Of a DNA stretch of 64,000 bases, positions 7,276 to 16,427 are shown piece after piece (positions within the stretch are counted from its first letter, which is position 1; each line of letters opens with the position of its first letter). Origin of the DNA: Alphaproteobacteria bacterium (lineage in GTDB: Bacteria > Pseudomonadota > Alphaproteobacteria > UBA8366 > GCA-2717185); assembly GCA_040905865.1 (NCBI GenBank), contig JBBDQU010000053.1:32176-96175 (forward strand), in the 5' to 3' direction. The notes beneath the pieces are model-generated. The model made no database searches. It was not told the origin of the DNA and saw nothing but the letters and a program-made list of their open reading frames with translations. A program made the translations under genes and the position numbers.

Positions 7276-8112
7276 ATGGCTGGTAGTTCGGGCGATCCTG
7301 TTGCAACAATCTCCGAGGCCGGGGCGACGGGCGATATTGCGGCGCTGTATGCGGATATCCGGGCCACCCAGGGGGTCCCTGTCGTGAACCTGATATGGCG
7401 CCATATCGCGGTGCTGCCAGGCGCGTTGGGCTGGGCATGGGAAGCGCTTAAACCGCTTTACGAGTCGGGTTTGATCGACGCCGAAGCGGACAGACTGCGC
7501 AATGATCTGACCCTGCCGGCGCTGCCCGGCATGTCGCGTTCCGTACTTCTTTGCGCTGGCCTGCGCGACAGCGACATCGCGCAGATCATGATGGTGCTGC
7601 AATCCTATGAGCGCAGCAATGCAATGAACATGGTGGCTCTCAGTGCCCTGCTTGCCCGGATAGAAGGCGCCGCCTCGGCGTCCCGTCCGGCGGTTGTGAC
7701 CGGGACCGTCCGTGCGGCAATCGACGGCGCCATGCCGCCGTTGCCGGGGCTCGACGACATGCGGCCTCATGTCCGCGATGTGGTGCTTGCCCTGAATTCG
7801 GTTGGCGGGCGGACGGAAATTCTGGCGAGCATGTATCGGCATCTGGCGAACTGGCCGCCCTGTCTTGGCCTGATCCGGACACTTATTGCGCCGGTCGAAG
7901 CCGACGGCCGGATTGAACCGGTAATTCAGTGTGTCATTGCCGAAGGGATCCGGCGCGGCGCGATACTTGCGGGCGGACTCGCCAGTCCGGCCAGCGTTCC
8001 CGATGCGACAACGCAGCAGGCCATCGCGCAGGCGCTTCGAACCTTCATCGAGGGGCCGATCGGCAAGATGATCGCCATTGTCCCGATAATCCGGCGCGCC
8101 ATGCCGGCATGA
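7276..8112 (+). CDS. DehI-family 2-haloacid dehalogenase-like protein
   Basis: A 278-residue soluble helical protein. The N-terminal region matches the DehI (group I 2-haloacid dehalogenase) pattern: GDIAALYADIRATQGVP, VVNLIWRHIAVLPGALGWAW and PLYESGLI. DehI enzymes hydrolyse D- and L-2-haloalkanoic acids. The second half has the expected weaker repeat of the same fold (IRTLIAPVEADGRIEPV region). Many alphaproteobacteria carry chromosomal DehI homologues without a demonstrated substrate, so the reaction is not certain. Start ATG 7276 follows GGAAGGAA at 7259-7266. It is divergent from the two-component operon and stands alone. Confidence 0.8.
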   Translation: MAGSSGDPVATISEAGATGDIAALYADIRATQGVPVVNLIWRHIAVLPGALGWAWEALKPLYESGLIDAEADRLRNDLTLPALPGMSRSVLLCAGLRDSDIAQIMMVLQSYERSNAMNMVALSALLARIEGAASASRPAVVTGTVRAAIDGAMPPLPGLDDMRPHVRDVVLALNSVGGRTEILASMYRHLANWPPCLGLIRTLIAPVEADGRIEPVIQCVIAEGIRRGAILAGGLASPASVPDATTQQAIAQALRTFIEGPIGKMIAIVPIIRRAMPA

Positions 8113-8428
8113 CGGTCAGGCTGGCGCGCTGCCGTGTCTACAAGGTGAAGTCGGCAACCCCGGTTCGGCGCCGGCGTGAGCGTTCCGGATGGCGATATCG
8201 ACACAACTGGCGACCGGTATTTTCGCGATTTCGGGTATCGGGGTATGTCTGAACCACGACGTCACAACGGGCGACGGCAGGGCTACGAGGACGCCAGAAT
8301 TCGCCGAAAGACGAACGTTATCGGTACATAATCATAAGGTTAGCAGAAGCCGCCGGCAGCTGCCATGCCGTCCTCGGCAGGCCTGCATTCATAGTTCATT
8401 AAGAGTTCGCGGCTAACGTCGCAGGAAT
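8113..8428. other. Intergenic region, no gene seen
   Basis: About 316 bp between the DehI-like gene and the GGDEF-EAL gene. Open frames here are short and lack good starts. Nothing that looks like a strong terminator or RNA gene was found; the promoter of the downstream gene is presumably near 8330-8420, where the sequence is more AT-rich. Confidence 0.5.
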
Positions 8429-10909
8429 TTGCAGGCAGCGACCGTGCGTAAGGGCGATAAAGTTTCGCTTCAGGACGAGAACCGAGTGACTGAATTGGCA
8501 TGGCAAGATAAGCAGGTGCGGCAGGTAATTCAGCAATTGCCGTCACCGGAAGTAATTCTCTCGGCCGTGACGGATGCTGCGCCGGTGGCCTTTCTGGTAC
8601 TTGACAAGAATCGTATTGTCAGACGGTTCGGGGGCGGCGCCATTGCAAGGATTGGCGCCAATCCGGCGACTATAACCGGGATGTCCTTCGATCATCTGTT
8701 TGTTGCCCACGCCAATCTGCGCCGGGCCCTGACACGCGCCTGTTCAGGGGGCGCTGTAAATGAAACCGCGGAAATTAACGGCAATACACTCGGGTTTCAG
8801 TTCCTGCCGGCACCGGATGCAGTCCCAAGTGTGACAGTCGTGGCCTTCGATGTTTCCCGCCGTCATATTCTGGAAGAACAGGAACGCCTGTTGAGCGGGA
8901 TACTCGACTCTATTTCCGATGGCGTCGTTACGGTCAATACCAAGGGGCAAATCGAAAGTATCAATCGGGCGGGCCTCGAACTATTCGGATTTTCCGGCGA
9001 CCAGATCGTCGACCGGAACATCGAAACGCTGATTCCGGAACTCGGGATTGTCCGGATGGCGTCGCTGAAAAAGACCGAAGCAGTCGGCCGACGTAAGGAT
9101 GGCAGCAATTTTGATGTCCGGCTGATGATGACCTCCTTCAAACAGGGTGGCGAACAGAAATATTTTGCGACGATCGTCGATACTTCATCCGGGCAGGGCT
9201 CGAAAACCGACATCCGGGAAAGCGAGGAACGTTACGCCCTGGCGGCGCTCGGCGCGAATGACGGCTTGTGGGACTGGAATCTGGATGATGGAACGATCTA
9301 CCTGTCGCCCCGCTGGCGCTCGATGCTCGGACTTGAGGAAAACGACTTGAAAAACAGTCCGGAAGAATGGCTGAGCCGTATTCATCCCGACGATGTCGTG
9401 GCGTTCTGCGAAGGTTTCGACGCCCATCTTGACGGTACGAGCAGCCAGTTCGAGCACGAGTTTCGTATGCGCCATGCAAATGGCGAATATCGCTGGATGC
9501 AGGCGCGGGGGCTTGCCGTGCGACAGGCGGACGGCAAGGTATACAGGATGGCCGGCTCTCAGTCGGACATTACCGACCGCAAGCTTGCCGAAGAGCGTTT
9601 GATGCACGGGGCATTGCATGACCCGTTGACCAGTCTGCCGAACCGCGCCCTGATGCTGGACCGGCTGGGCCAGGCCCTGTCGCGAATGGAACGCAATGAC
9701 GACCTGAATTTCGCGCTTGCGATCCTGGATATCGACCGGTTCATGCTTGTGAATGAAAGCCTCGGCCATGTCGTGGGCGACGAATTGCTGGTGTCCCTGT
9801 CGCGGCGCATGGAGGCTGAAATCGGCACCGGTAATACGCTTGCGCGGCTGGGTGGCGATGAGTTCGCGATCCTGATGGAAAATCCCGATACGCTCGTGGA
9901 CATCAAGGGCTATGTCAAACGGCTGCAGGAAGTCATTGCCAAGCCGTTCGAACTTCTCGGCAAGGACGTATATGTTTCGGCCAGCTTCGGCATCGTACCC
10001 GGCGACTCCAGTTACACGCGCGCCAGCGACATGCTGCGCGATGCCGATCTGGCGATGTACCGGGCCAAGAAGGAGGGCAAGACCGGGTTCGAGGTATTCG
10101 AGGAGTCTCGCCACCGCCGCGAATTCGACCAGTTGCAGGTCGAAACCAGCCTTCGTCAGGGGCTGGAGGAAGGCTGGATACATGTGTACTACCAGCCGAT
10201 CGTCGACTTGAAGACACGAAAGATCAAGGGATTTGAAGCGCTCAGCCGACTGATCCACCCGACCCACGGCGTCATTCCGCCGGCGGAGTTCATTGGCGTG
10301 GCCGAAGAAACCGGCCTGATCGTACCCTTGGGCGAACAGATGCTCCTGATGGCCTGCGCGCAGACCGTGGAATGGCAGCAGCAATTCGGCATTTCCGACG
10401 CCCTTGATATCAGCGTCAACCTTTCGGCGCGGCATCTGGCCGAGGATAATATCGTCGAGTTGCTGGGCGACGTCCTGGAAAAGACCAAAATACCGCCGGC
10501 CAGTCTCAAGGTTGAAATCACCGAATCCCTGATCATGTCGAATCCGGAACTGGCCGCGCAGACCCTCGACAGAATCAAGAAGCTCGGCATCACGCTGTCG
10601 CTCGACGATTTCGGGACGGGTTACTCCTCGCTCAGCTATTTGCGCCGGTTCCCGATCGATACGCTGAAGATGGACCGTTCCTTTGTCGCGCCCATCGATA
10701 CGGACAAGCGCGACCTGGAACTGGTGCGCATGATCATTCTGCTGGCGCATACGCTGGGCATGGACGTCGTCGGCGAAGGCATCGAAACCGAAAGCCATCT
10801 CGACCTGTTGCGCGATCTCGATTGCGAATACGGCCAGGGCTATTTCTTCTCCCGGCCATTGCCGGCGGCCGACGTCGCTGCGCTGCTTCGACAGCAAACC
10901 GACCTATAG
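8429..10909 (+). CDS. PAS-GGDEF-EAL cyclic-di-GMP signalling protein
   Basis: An 826-residue cytosolic protein with three PAS-type sensor segments (about 45-130, 150-250 and 265-390, the last with a PAC-like RMAGSQSDITDRK end), a GGDEF domain and an EAL domain (about 575-820). Both catalytic signatures are intact: GGDEF at residues 475-479 in LARLGGDEFAIL, and EAL at 603-605 in GFEALSRL, with DDFGTGYSSLSYL later. It could both make and break c-di-GMP. No membrane helices are seen. No good ATG exists near the N terminus; I use TTG 8429 (AGGA just upstream), with GTG 8444 as the alternative. The gene appears monocistronic. Confidence 0.92.
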   Translation: MQAATVRKGDKVSLQDENRVTELAWQDKQVRQVIQQLPSPEVILSAVTDAAPVAFLVLDKNRIVRRFGGGAIARIGANPATITGMSFDHLFVAHANLRRALTRACSGGAVNETAEINGNTLGFQFLPAPDAVPSVTVVAFDVSRRHILEEQERLLSGILDSISDGVVTVNTKGQIESINRAGLELFGFSGDQIVDRNIETLIPELGIVRMASLKKTEAVGRRKDGSNFDVRLMMTSFKQGGEQKYFATIVDTSSGQGSKTDIRESEERYALAALGANDGLWDWNLDDGTIYLSPRWRSMLGLEENDLKNSPEEWLSRIHPDDVVAFCEGFDAHLDGTSSQFEHEFRMRHANGEYRWMQARGLAVRQADGKVYRMAGSQSDITDRKLAEERLMHGALHDPLTSLPNRALMLDRLGQALSRMERNDDLNFALAILDIDRFMLVNESLGHVVGDELLVSLSRRMEAEIGTGNTLARLGGDEFAILMENPDTLVDIKGYVKRLQEVIAKPFELLGKDVYVSASFGIVPGDSSYTRASDMLRDADLAMYRAKKEGKTGFEVFEESRHRREFDQLQVETSLRQGLEEGWIHVYYQPIVDLKTRKIKGFEALSRLIHPTHGVIPPAEFIGVAEETGLIVPLGEQMLLMACAQTVEWQQQFGISDALDISVNLSARHLAEDNIVELLGDVLEKTKIPPASLKVEITESLIMSNPELAAQTLDRIKKLGITLSLDDFGTGYSSLSYLRRFPIDTLKMDRSFVAPIDTDKRDLELVRMIILLAHTLGMDVVGEGIETESHLDLLRDLDCEYGQGYFFSRPLPAADVAALLRQQTDL

Positions 10910-11006
10910 CCGGTTTGAACGGCGACGTAGCGCCGCCTGTTTCGTTCCTGACGAGGCACATCTTGTGCTATGTTCTGCCGCATATTGTAAATGCGGGGCT
11001 GATAGC

Positions 11007-11690
11007 ATGAAGGAATGCAGCAAATCGATCATGCGGCGGCTGGCCGAACCCAATTTCATCAACCGGTATTTCCGGGGTGACGGTATAGATATCGGCGGCG
11101 GGCCGGACCCTCTGGCCTTGTATGTCGAACTGTTTCCGTTGATGCGCGGCGTGCGCGTGTGGGACCTGAAGGACGGCGACGGCCAGGCGCTGGAAGGGGT
11201 GGCCGATGCGCAATATGATTTTGTACATTCAAGTCATTGTCTGGAACATCTGCGCGATCCCGAAGAAGGGTTGCGCAACTGGATGCGGGTGCTGAAGCCG
11301 GGCGGGCATCTGATCGGCACGGTACCGGATGAAGACCTGTATGAGCAGGGCCAGTTTCCCAGTACCTTCAATAGCGACCATAAATGGACGTTTACCATCC
11401 ACAAGACCGAATCCTGGAGCAACCGGTCGCGGAACCTGTTCGAACTGATTGCCTCGCTGGGCGCACAAGCGGATGTCCAGAAGGTACAATTGCTCAATTC
11501 GACCTATCGCTACGGACTGCCCCGGTTTGATCAGACGCTGACGCCCATTGCCGAATCCGGCATAGAGTTCGTGATCCGCAAACGGACCGAGGAAGAGATT
11601 GCCTTCGGCGGCCGCAGACCGATCCCGGGGACGGTGCCGGATGGCGCCTTTTACGTCCTGACTGGCATTCGCCCGCCAACGCGCGGCTGA
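11007..11690 (+). CDS. SAM-dependent methyltransferase (class I)
   Basis: A 227-residue protein. The glycine-rich SAM loop GIDIGGGPDPL is at about residues 26-36, followed by VWDLKDGDGQ, the YDFVHSSHCLEHL segment typical of Methyltransf_11 proteins, and VLKPGGHLIGTVPDEDLYEQG. The substrate is not evident. It is followed after 4 bp by a TPR-glycosyltransferase gene, so the pair may modify a surface glycan or glycoprotein; a similar methyltransferase/TPR-transferase pairing occurs at 27863-30866. ATG 11007 is the first start consistent with the conserved region. Confidence 0.85.
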   Translation: MKECSKSIMRRLAEPNFINRYFRGDGIDIGGGPDPLALYVELFPLMRGVRVWDLKDGDGQALEGVADAQYDFVHSSHCLEHLRDPEEGLRNWMRVLKPGGHLIGTVPDEDLYEQGQFPSTFNSDHKWTFTIHKTESWSNRSRNLFELIASLGAQADVQKVQLLNSTYRYGLPRFDQTLTPIAESGIEFVIRKRTEEEIAFGGRRPIPGTVPDGAFYVLTGIRPPTRG

Positions 11691-11694
11691 GTCC

Positions 11695-13236
11695 GTGACG
11701 GAATTCGACCGGGCGCTTGCGGAACACCGCGCCGGGCGGCTGGAGGCGGCGGCGGCCGGATACCGGCGTATCCTCGACCGAAATCCCGAACATCCCGACG
11801 CCTGCCACCTGCTGGGCCTTACCCTGCATCAGCGAGGCGAAAACGCGCTGGCGGCGGAATTGATAAAACAGGCATTGCGGCTGAACCCCGGAGTTGCGAA
11901 TTACCACAACAGTCTGGGATTGGCGTTGCGCGGCCTTGGCGAACAGGAGGGTGCGTTGCGCGCGTTTGAGCGCGCCATCGCAATCGACCCCGACGACGCC
12001 GACGCACAGAATAATTACGGTCTGACACTGGGCGACAGGCGTTGCTACGCGGAAGCGGTCGGACCGTTGCGTCGGGCCCTGGCGATCAGGCCCGACTATC
12101 CTGCCGCGCAAAACAACCTGGGCCGTATCCTGGTGTGGCTGGGTGAATATGACGAGGCGATCAGGCTGCTCAGGGCCGCCTGCGCCACGGAAGGCGCCAA
12201 CCCGAACTACTGGAACAGCCTGGGCGTGGCGCTGCGCGAATCCGGCGATCCGGAAGCCGCACTAACGGCGTTCGAAAAGGCGCTGGCGCGCGATCCTTCG
12301 CTGATCGACGCACATGTCAATCGCGCCCATATCTGGCTGGCCGCCGGTGATTTTGCGCGTGGCTGGCGCGAACATGAATGGCGCCTGCGGCATCCGCGAT
12401 TCAGACAGCGCATGGCGGACCGTTACTGGACCGGCGGCGATATCGACGGCCGGACAATCCTGATTTGGGTCGAGCAGGGATTTGGCGATGCCATTCAGTT
12501 CATCCGCTACGCGCCGCAGGTGGCTGCGCGGGGCGCGCGGGTCATAGTCGAATGTCCGGACTCCCTGTCCGCGCTGTTTTCCGGCGTTGACGGCGTTTCG
12601 GCAACGGTTCGACCGGGCGACGCGGTAGCGTATGACGTTCACGCGCCGCTGATGAGCCTGCCGCTGTTGCTGGCGGAAGAACCGGAAGCAATGCCGTATC
12701 TCCGGGCGCCGTCGGTTTCGAAATCGGTCGACAGGGCCGTCCGCCGCATCGGCCTTGTCTGGGCGGGGAACCCCGATCACGCCAACGACCGGAACCGCAG
12801 CCATCCGCTGGCGGCCTTTGCGCCGCTGGTTCCGGCGGCCGGTTCGGATACGGAGTTCTTCGCCCTGCAGATGGGGGTCGCCGCGGATGACGACCCGCCG
12901 GACGGGATGATACTGCGGTGGCCGGACCGACCGTTCCGCAATTTCTCGGAAACGGCGGCGGCGGTTGCGGCGCTGGATCTGGTGATAAGTGTCGATACCT
13001 CCGTTGCACACCTGGCCGGCGCAATGGGGCGCGATGTATGGGTGGTCCTGCCGCCGAACCCGGACTGGCGCTGGGGTGGCGCGGGCGATACATCGCCATG
13101 GTATGGGAATATGCGCCTGTTGCGGCAGGAATGGGGCGAATCCCGTGATGCATTGTTCAGGCGGCTGGCGGAAGCGCTTGGAAATTGGCGGACTCCGGAC
13201 CAAATTCAGGTGCACACGGCAAATGGGGAGGGGTAG
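11695..13236 (+). CDS. TPR protein with C-terminal glycosyltransferase-like domain
   Basis: A 513-residue protein with about seven TPR units (residues 1-235; for example NPEHPDACHLLGL, NYHNSLGLALR, DAQNNYGLTLGD, PAAQNNLGRIL). The C-terminal half (about 250-505) resembles the GT9/heptosyltransferase-like domain of TPR glycosyltransferases: GRTILIWVEQGFGDAIQFI, IGLVWAGNPDHANDRNRS and the sugar-nucleotide site LVISVDTSVAHLAGAMG. Proteins of this build glycosylate flagellin or other surface targets. GTG 11695 is the start, 4 bp after the methyltransferase stop. The acceptor is unknown. Confidence 0.85.
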   Translation: MTEFDRALAEHRAGRLEAAAAGYRRILDRNPEHPDACHLLGLTLHQRGENALAAELIKQALRLNPGVANYHNSLGLALRGLGEQEGALRAFERAIAIDPDDADAQNNYGLTLGDRRCYAEAVGPLRRALAIRPDYPAAQNNLGRILVWLGEYDEAIRLLRAACATEGANPNYWNSLGVALRESGDPEAALTAFEKALARDPSLIDAHVNRAHIWLAAGDFARGWREHEWRLRHPRFRQRMADRYWTGGDIDGRTILIWVEQGFGDAIQFIRYAPQVAARGARVIVECPDSLSALFSGVDGVSATVRPGDAVAYDVHAPLMSLPLLLAEEPEAMPYLRAPSVSKSVDRAVRRIGLVWAGNPDHANDRNRSHPLAAFAPLVPAAGSDTEFFALQMGVAADDDPPDGMILRWPDRPFRNFSETAAAVAALDLVISVDTSVAHLAGAMGRDVWVVLPPNPDWRWGGAGDTSPWYGNMRLLRQEWGESRDALFRRLAEALGNWRTPDQIQVHTANGEG

Positions 13237-13239
13237 ATC

Positions 13240-14355
13240 ATGCGCGTCGGCGTTCCGAAGGAAATCAAGAAGCAGGAAGCCCGGGTCGGGCTGGTGCCGG
13301 GCAGCGTCCGGGAATTCGTTCATCACGGGCATGACGTTATCGTGGAAACACAGGCTGGAAGCGGCATCGGTTTCAGCGATGAAATCTATCGGGCGGCCGG
13401 GGCTACGGTGGTGGATACGGCGGCGGAAGTGTTCGCGACCGTTGACATGCTGGTCAAGGTCAAGGAACCGCAGCCCGAAGAAATCGCCATGCTGCGGGAC
13501 GGACAGGTGCTGTTCACCTACCTGCATCTTGCGGCGGACAAGGCTTTGACAGAAGGCATGTTGAATTCCGGCTGTATCGGCATCGCCTACGAAACGGTGA
13601 CGAACCGGCATGGTCACCTGCCGTTGCTCGCGCCGATGAGCGAAGTCGCGGGCCGCATGTCGATCCAGGTGGGCGCCCATAATCTGGAGCGCCGGCAGGG
13701 CGGGGGCGGGATCCTGCTGGGCGGCGTGCCCGGTGTCGCGGCGGCCAAGGTACTGATTATCGGCGGCGGCGTATCCGGCATCAATGCCGCGCGCATGGCA
13801 ATGGGCATGGAAGCGAAGGTCACGGTGCTGGACAAGTCGCTGGAACGGCTGGCGGAACTCGACATGCGCTTCGGCGGGCAGCTCAACACGCAGTATTCAA
13901 CCGTGGACGCCATTGAATCCCATGTGATGGATGCGGACCTGGTTATCGGGGCGGTCCTTGTACCGGGCGCGGCGGCGCCGAAACTGGTGACCGAGGACAT
14001 GGTGCGCGCTATGCGGCCCGGCTCGGTGATGGTCGATATCGCCATCGACCAGGGCGGCTGTTTCGCGACGTCGCGCCCGACGTCGCATGACGCGCCCACC
14101 TTTCTGGTGCATGACGTGGTGCATTACTGCGTCACCAACATGCCCGGTGCGGTGGCGCGTACCTCGACCTTTGCGCTCAATAACGCAACCCTGCCCTTTG
14201 CCCTGGAAATCGCGGAACGGGGATACCGGGACGCGATGCGGCGCGATCCCCATCTGCGCAACGGGTTGAACATTCACCGCGGGGCGGTCACCTATGAGGC
14301 TGTCGCCCGTGACCTTGGCCTGAAATATGTCGCTGCGGAGACGGCGCTGGGTTAA
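13240..14355 (+). CDS. ald: Alanine dehydrogenase
   Basis: A 371-residue NAD-dependent enzyme that interconverts L-alanine and pyruvate plus ammonia. The N terminus MRVGVPKEIKKQEARVG is diagnostic, with catalytic Lys in MLVKVKEPQ, catalytic His in TYLHLAAD and the Rossmann motif IIGGGVSGINAARMAMG at about residue 170. The C terminus VHYCVTNMPGAVARTST is also typical. Full family length. It starts 3 bp after the upstream stop; whether the two share a transcript is unclear. Confidence 0.97.
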   Translation: MRVGVPKEIKKQEARVGLVPGSVREFVHHGHDVIVETQAGSGIGFSDEIYRAAGATVVDTAAEVFATVDMLVKVKEPQPEEIAMLRDGQVLFTYLHLAADKALTEGMLNSGCIGIAYETVTNRHGHLPLLAPMSEVAGRMSIQVGAHNLERRQGGGGILLGGVPGVAAAKVLIIGGGVSGINAARMAMGMEAKVTVLDKSLERLAELDMRFGGQLNTQYSTVDAIESHVMDADLVIGAVLVPGAAAPKLVTEDMVRAMRPGSVMVDIAIDQGGCFATSRPTSHDAPTFLVHDVVHYCVTNMPGAVARTSTFALNNATLPFALEIAERGYRDAMRRDPHLRNGLNIHRGAVTYEAVARDLGLKYVAAETALG

Positions 14356-14437
14356 GCGGCGCATGTCAGGATACTTGCAAACCCGCTACCGGTCTGAATG
14401 ATGGGCGGCAGACAGAACATCATAAGAGAGACACGGT

Positions 14438-14734
14438 ATGAGCAGGGTAGCACTGGTTCCGAAATTTGAAATCAAGCCGGGCAGGATGGATGAATTCATG
14501 GCGATCATCCTGGAGCAGGCCAAAAACAGCCTGGAAAAAGAGCCGGGATGCCTGCATTTTGACGTGCTGCGCCGGGACGAGGAGCCCGGAAAGGTCCTGC
14601 TGTATGAAATCTACACGGATGCGGCGGCGGTGAAGGCGCACCGGGAGTACCCGCATTACCTTGAATTTCGCAAGGCGATTGCCGATCTGATTGTCGGTAG
14701 CGTCGTGGAGCTCTGGACCCTTGAAAACGAGTAG
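14438..14734 (+). CDS. ABM-domain (YgiN-like) monooxygenase family protein
   Basis: A 98-residue single-domain ferredoxin-fold protein of the antibiotic biosynthesis monooxygenase (ABM) type: FEIKPGRMDEFMAIILEQA, EPGCLHFDVLRRDEEPGKV, LYEIYTDAAAVKAHREYPH. Relatives are quinol monooxygenases or small-molecule binding dimers. The gene stands 82 bp after ald with a GAGAGACACG site upstream of its ATG. Substrate unknown. Confidence 0.88.
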   Translation: MSRVALVPKFEIKPGRMDEFMAIILEQAKNSLEKEPGCLHFDVLRRDEEPGKVLLYEIYTDAAAVKAHREYPHYLEFRKAIADLIVGSVVELWTLENE

Positions 14735-14738
14735 ACTG

Positions 14739-14981
14739 ATGGTTTTCCGGTTGTTATTGACGTTTCCGCTACTGGCTGTGCCCGCTGCCTGTTCGACGCA
14801 ACAGGGCGACAAGACGGGCGTCGTCATTCAGCACAGCGCCGCGCATGCCGGTGGGGCGCAATGGCAGGCGGACCGGCATTGCGCCCAGTTCGGCAGGAAG
14901 GCTGTGCTGGCGCAGAAGGCGCCAAAACAGTCGGACTATCTGGTCGAAACCAATGTCAGCCTTTTCGACTGCGTGAACTGA
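14739..14981 (+). CDS. Small putative lipoprotein
   Basis: An 80-residue protein with a hydrophobic N terminus and a lipobox-like VPAAC (Cys18), then a short domain with two more Cys (DRHCAQFG and SLFDCVN) that could form a disulfide. The pattern of aligned A...W..D..C..FGR.A resembles the hypothetical small lipoproteins common in Rhodospirillales. It begins 5 bp after the ABM gene. No function known. Confidence 0.6.
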   Translation: MVFRLLLTFPLLAVPAACSTQQGDKTGVVIQHSAAHAGGAQWQADRHCAQFGRKAVLAQKAPKQSDYLVETNVSLFDCVN

Positions 14982-14988
14982 ACCCGGC

Positions 14989-15582
14989 CTATTCGGCTGC
15001 CGCGGGTAACCCTGTCCACTCGGAGGTGAATACCATCGGATCCGGGCGCGGTTTCACACTTTGCGGCGTGCGCGGCGTGCCGATATACAGGAATCCTATG
15101 ATTTCGTCCCGGTCGCCCAGATTGAAGGCGCGCTTGACGATCGGATCCCGGGCGTTTTTGCCGGTCGCGAGGAACGCGCCGAATCCGCCGGCATGGGCGG
15201 CATTCAGGATATTCTGCGTGGCGGCGCCAGTCGCGACTATCTGTTCGACTGGAGGCACATTGGGGTTCGCATCGGAAATTTTGGCGCAGATCACGATGGC
15301 GACCGGCGCGTAACTCGGCCTCAGGCGTTCCTTTTCCACCGCATCCGCCGGTGCGGCGGGGTCGCGCGCCAGTAACGCCTGGACGAAAAGTTCCCCGAGA
15401 CGCGCCCGTGCCGACCCGCGAACGATGTGGAAGCGCCAGGGCTGGATCGCGCCATGATCCGGCGCCCGCATGCCCGCAGCGAGGAATTCGTGCAGTTGCG
15501 CATCATCCGGTCCGGGCTCCGTCAGCAGTTTGGGCGGAATGGATGTCCGGGTCATCAGCGCTTCAATTGTGTTCATCGGCAT
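14989..15582 (-). CDS. Nitroreductase family protein (YdjA-like)
   Basis: A 197-residue FMN enzyme: AAGMRAPDHGAIQPWRFHIV at the FMN-phosphate region, AATQNILNAAHAGGFGAF and GFLYIGTPR near the C terminus, all as in the short YdjA-type nitroreductases that reduce nitro compounds or quinones with NAD(P)H. It is convergent with the lipoprotein gene (7 bp between stops) and 50 bp downstream of the rhomboid gene. Start could also be ATG 15576. Confidence 0.92.
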   Translation of the reverse strand: MPMNTIEALMTRTSIPPKLLTEPGPDDAQLHEFLAAGMRAPDHGAIQPWRFHIVRGSARARLGELFVQALLARDPAAPADAVEKERLRPSYAPVAIVICAKISDANPNVPPVEQIVATGAATQNILNAAHAGGFGAFLATGKNARDPIVKRAFNLGDRDEIIGFLYIGTPRTPQSVKPRPDPMVFTSEWTGLPAAAE

Positions 15583-15632
15583 GTCTCCTTCACGCGTCGC
15601 TCGCGTCTGGCCTCACTATATATGCCGAATGG

Positions 15633-16334
15633 TCAGGTGCGCCAATTCGCATGTGTTGGTCTGGCAAACAGTGTAATGAGCGCAAATCCGGCGACAAAGC
15701 CGCCGAGATGGGCCTCCCAGGCGATTTCCGCGTCGATTCCGAAAACAGCGCCGCCAATGATTCCAAAGACAAAATTCAGGACCAGCCACACAACCACGAA
15801 GGCAAGCGCCGTACCCCGGTTGCGGAAAGGCATGTCATACGTGTCGGACCGGTTCAGGCTGATCCGGCCGACGGCGCCGACCATTCCGGAAATGGCCCCT
15901 GACGCGCCGAGCAGCGGGTCCGTCGAGGCCGGATGCATGTACAGCCAGAATGCCGCCCCGGCGACGCCGCAAACGGCATACAGCAGCACGAATGACAGTG
16001 CGGTCATGCGGCGCGCAACAACGGTGCCGAATGCCAGCAGCATGGCCATGTTTATAAGCAGATGCGTCAGGCCGCCATGCAGGAACATATAGGTTATCGG
16101 CGCTGCGACATAGGCAAGCGGGTCAAGCCGCCAGACGCCGGGAAAGGTGTAACGCGCGGACAGAAAGGCGAACCGGTCGATCATCTCATAAAGCAGCATG
16201 TCGGGCAGGGCGACCATCAATACCTGCACGAGAACACAGGATGCGACGAGCCAGCGAACCACCGGGGCCGTATTCAGAATCGGCGCCTTCGGATTGAATA
16301 CAGGTGGTTGCAGCGTGTGCCCTCCAGGCGTCAT
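15633..16334 (-). CDS. Rhomboid family intramembrane serine protease
   Basis: A 233-residue polytopic membrane protein with about six helices. The catalytic Ser is in GASGAISGMVGA and the His in AHLGGFVAGF; the HGGLTHLLINM segment of helix 2 is also typical. Rhomboids cleave transmembrane substrates within the bilayer. The N-terminal tail of about 22 residues is Pro-rich and cytosolic. The open frame runs far further upstream antisense to the acyl-CoA synthetase; ATG 16334 is chosen because the rhomboid domain starts just after it and the upstream part is a shadow. The divergent neighbour starts 94 bp away. Confidence 0.93.
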   Translation of the reverse strand: MTPGGHTLQPPVFNPKAPILNTAPVVRWLVASCVLVQVLMVALPDMLLYEMIDRFAFLSARYTFPGVWRLDPLAYVAAPITYMFLHGGLTHLLINMAMLLAFGTVVARRMTALSFVLLYAVCGVAGAAFWLYMHPASTDPLLGASGAISGMVGAVGRISLNRSDTYDMPFRNRGTALAFVVVWLVLNFVFGIIGGAVFGIDAEIAWEAHLGGFVAGFALITLFARPTHANWRT

Positions 16335-16427
16335 GAAAACCGGGCCCTTCAGGGTGGGCAAGGCGGACCTTGCCACGGCGGTTCCCTGTCGGCAAGATTC
16401 ACATATCCGGATACATGGGGAGTATTG

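Noticed and set aside
9185..10897. Long minus-strand open frame of 570 codons
   Set aside because: Antisense to the GGDEF-EAL gene whose domains are clear on the plus strand; its product has no recognisable family pattern.
12262..13680. Minus-strand frame of 472 codons
   Set aside because: Antisense to the TPR-transferase and ald genes, Arg/His-rich with no motif.
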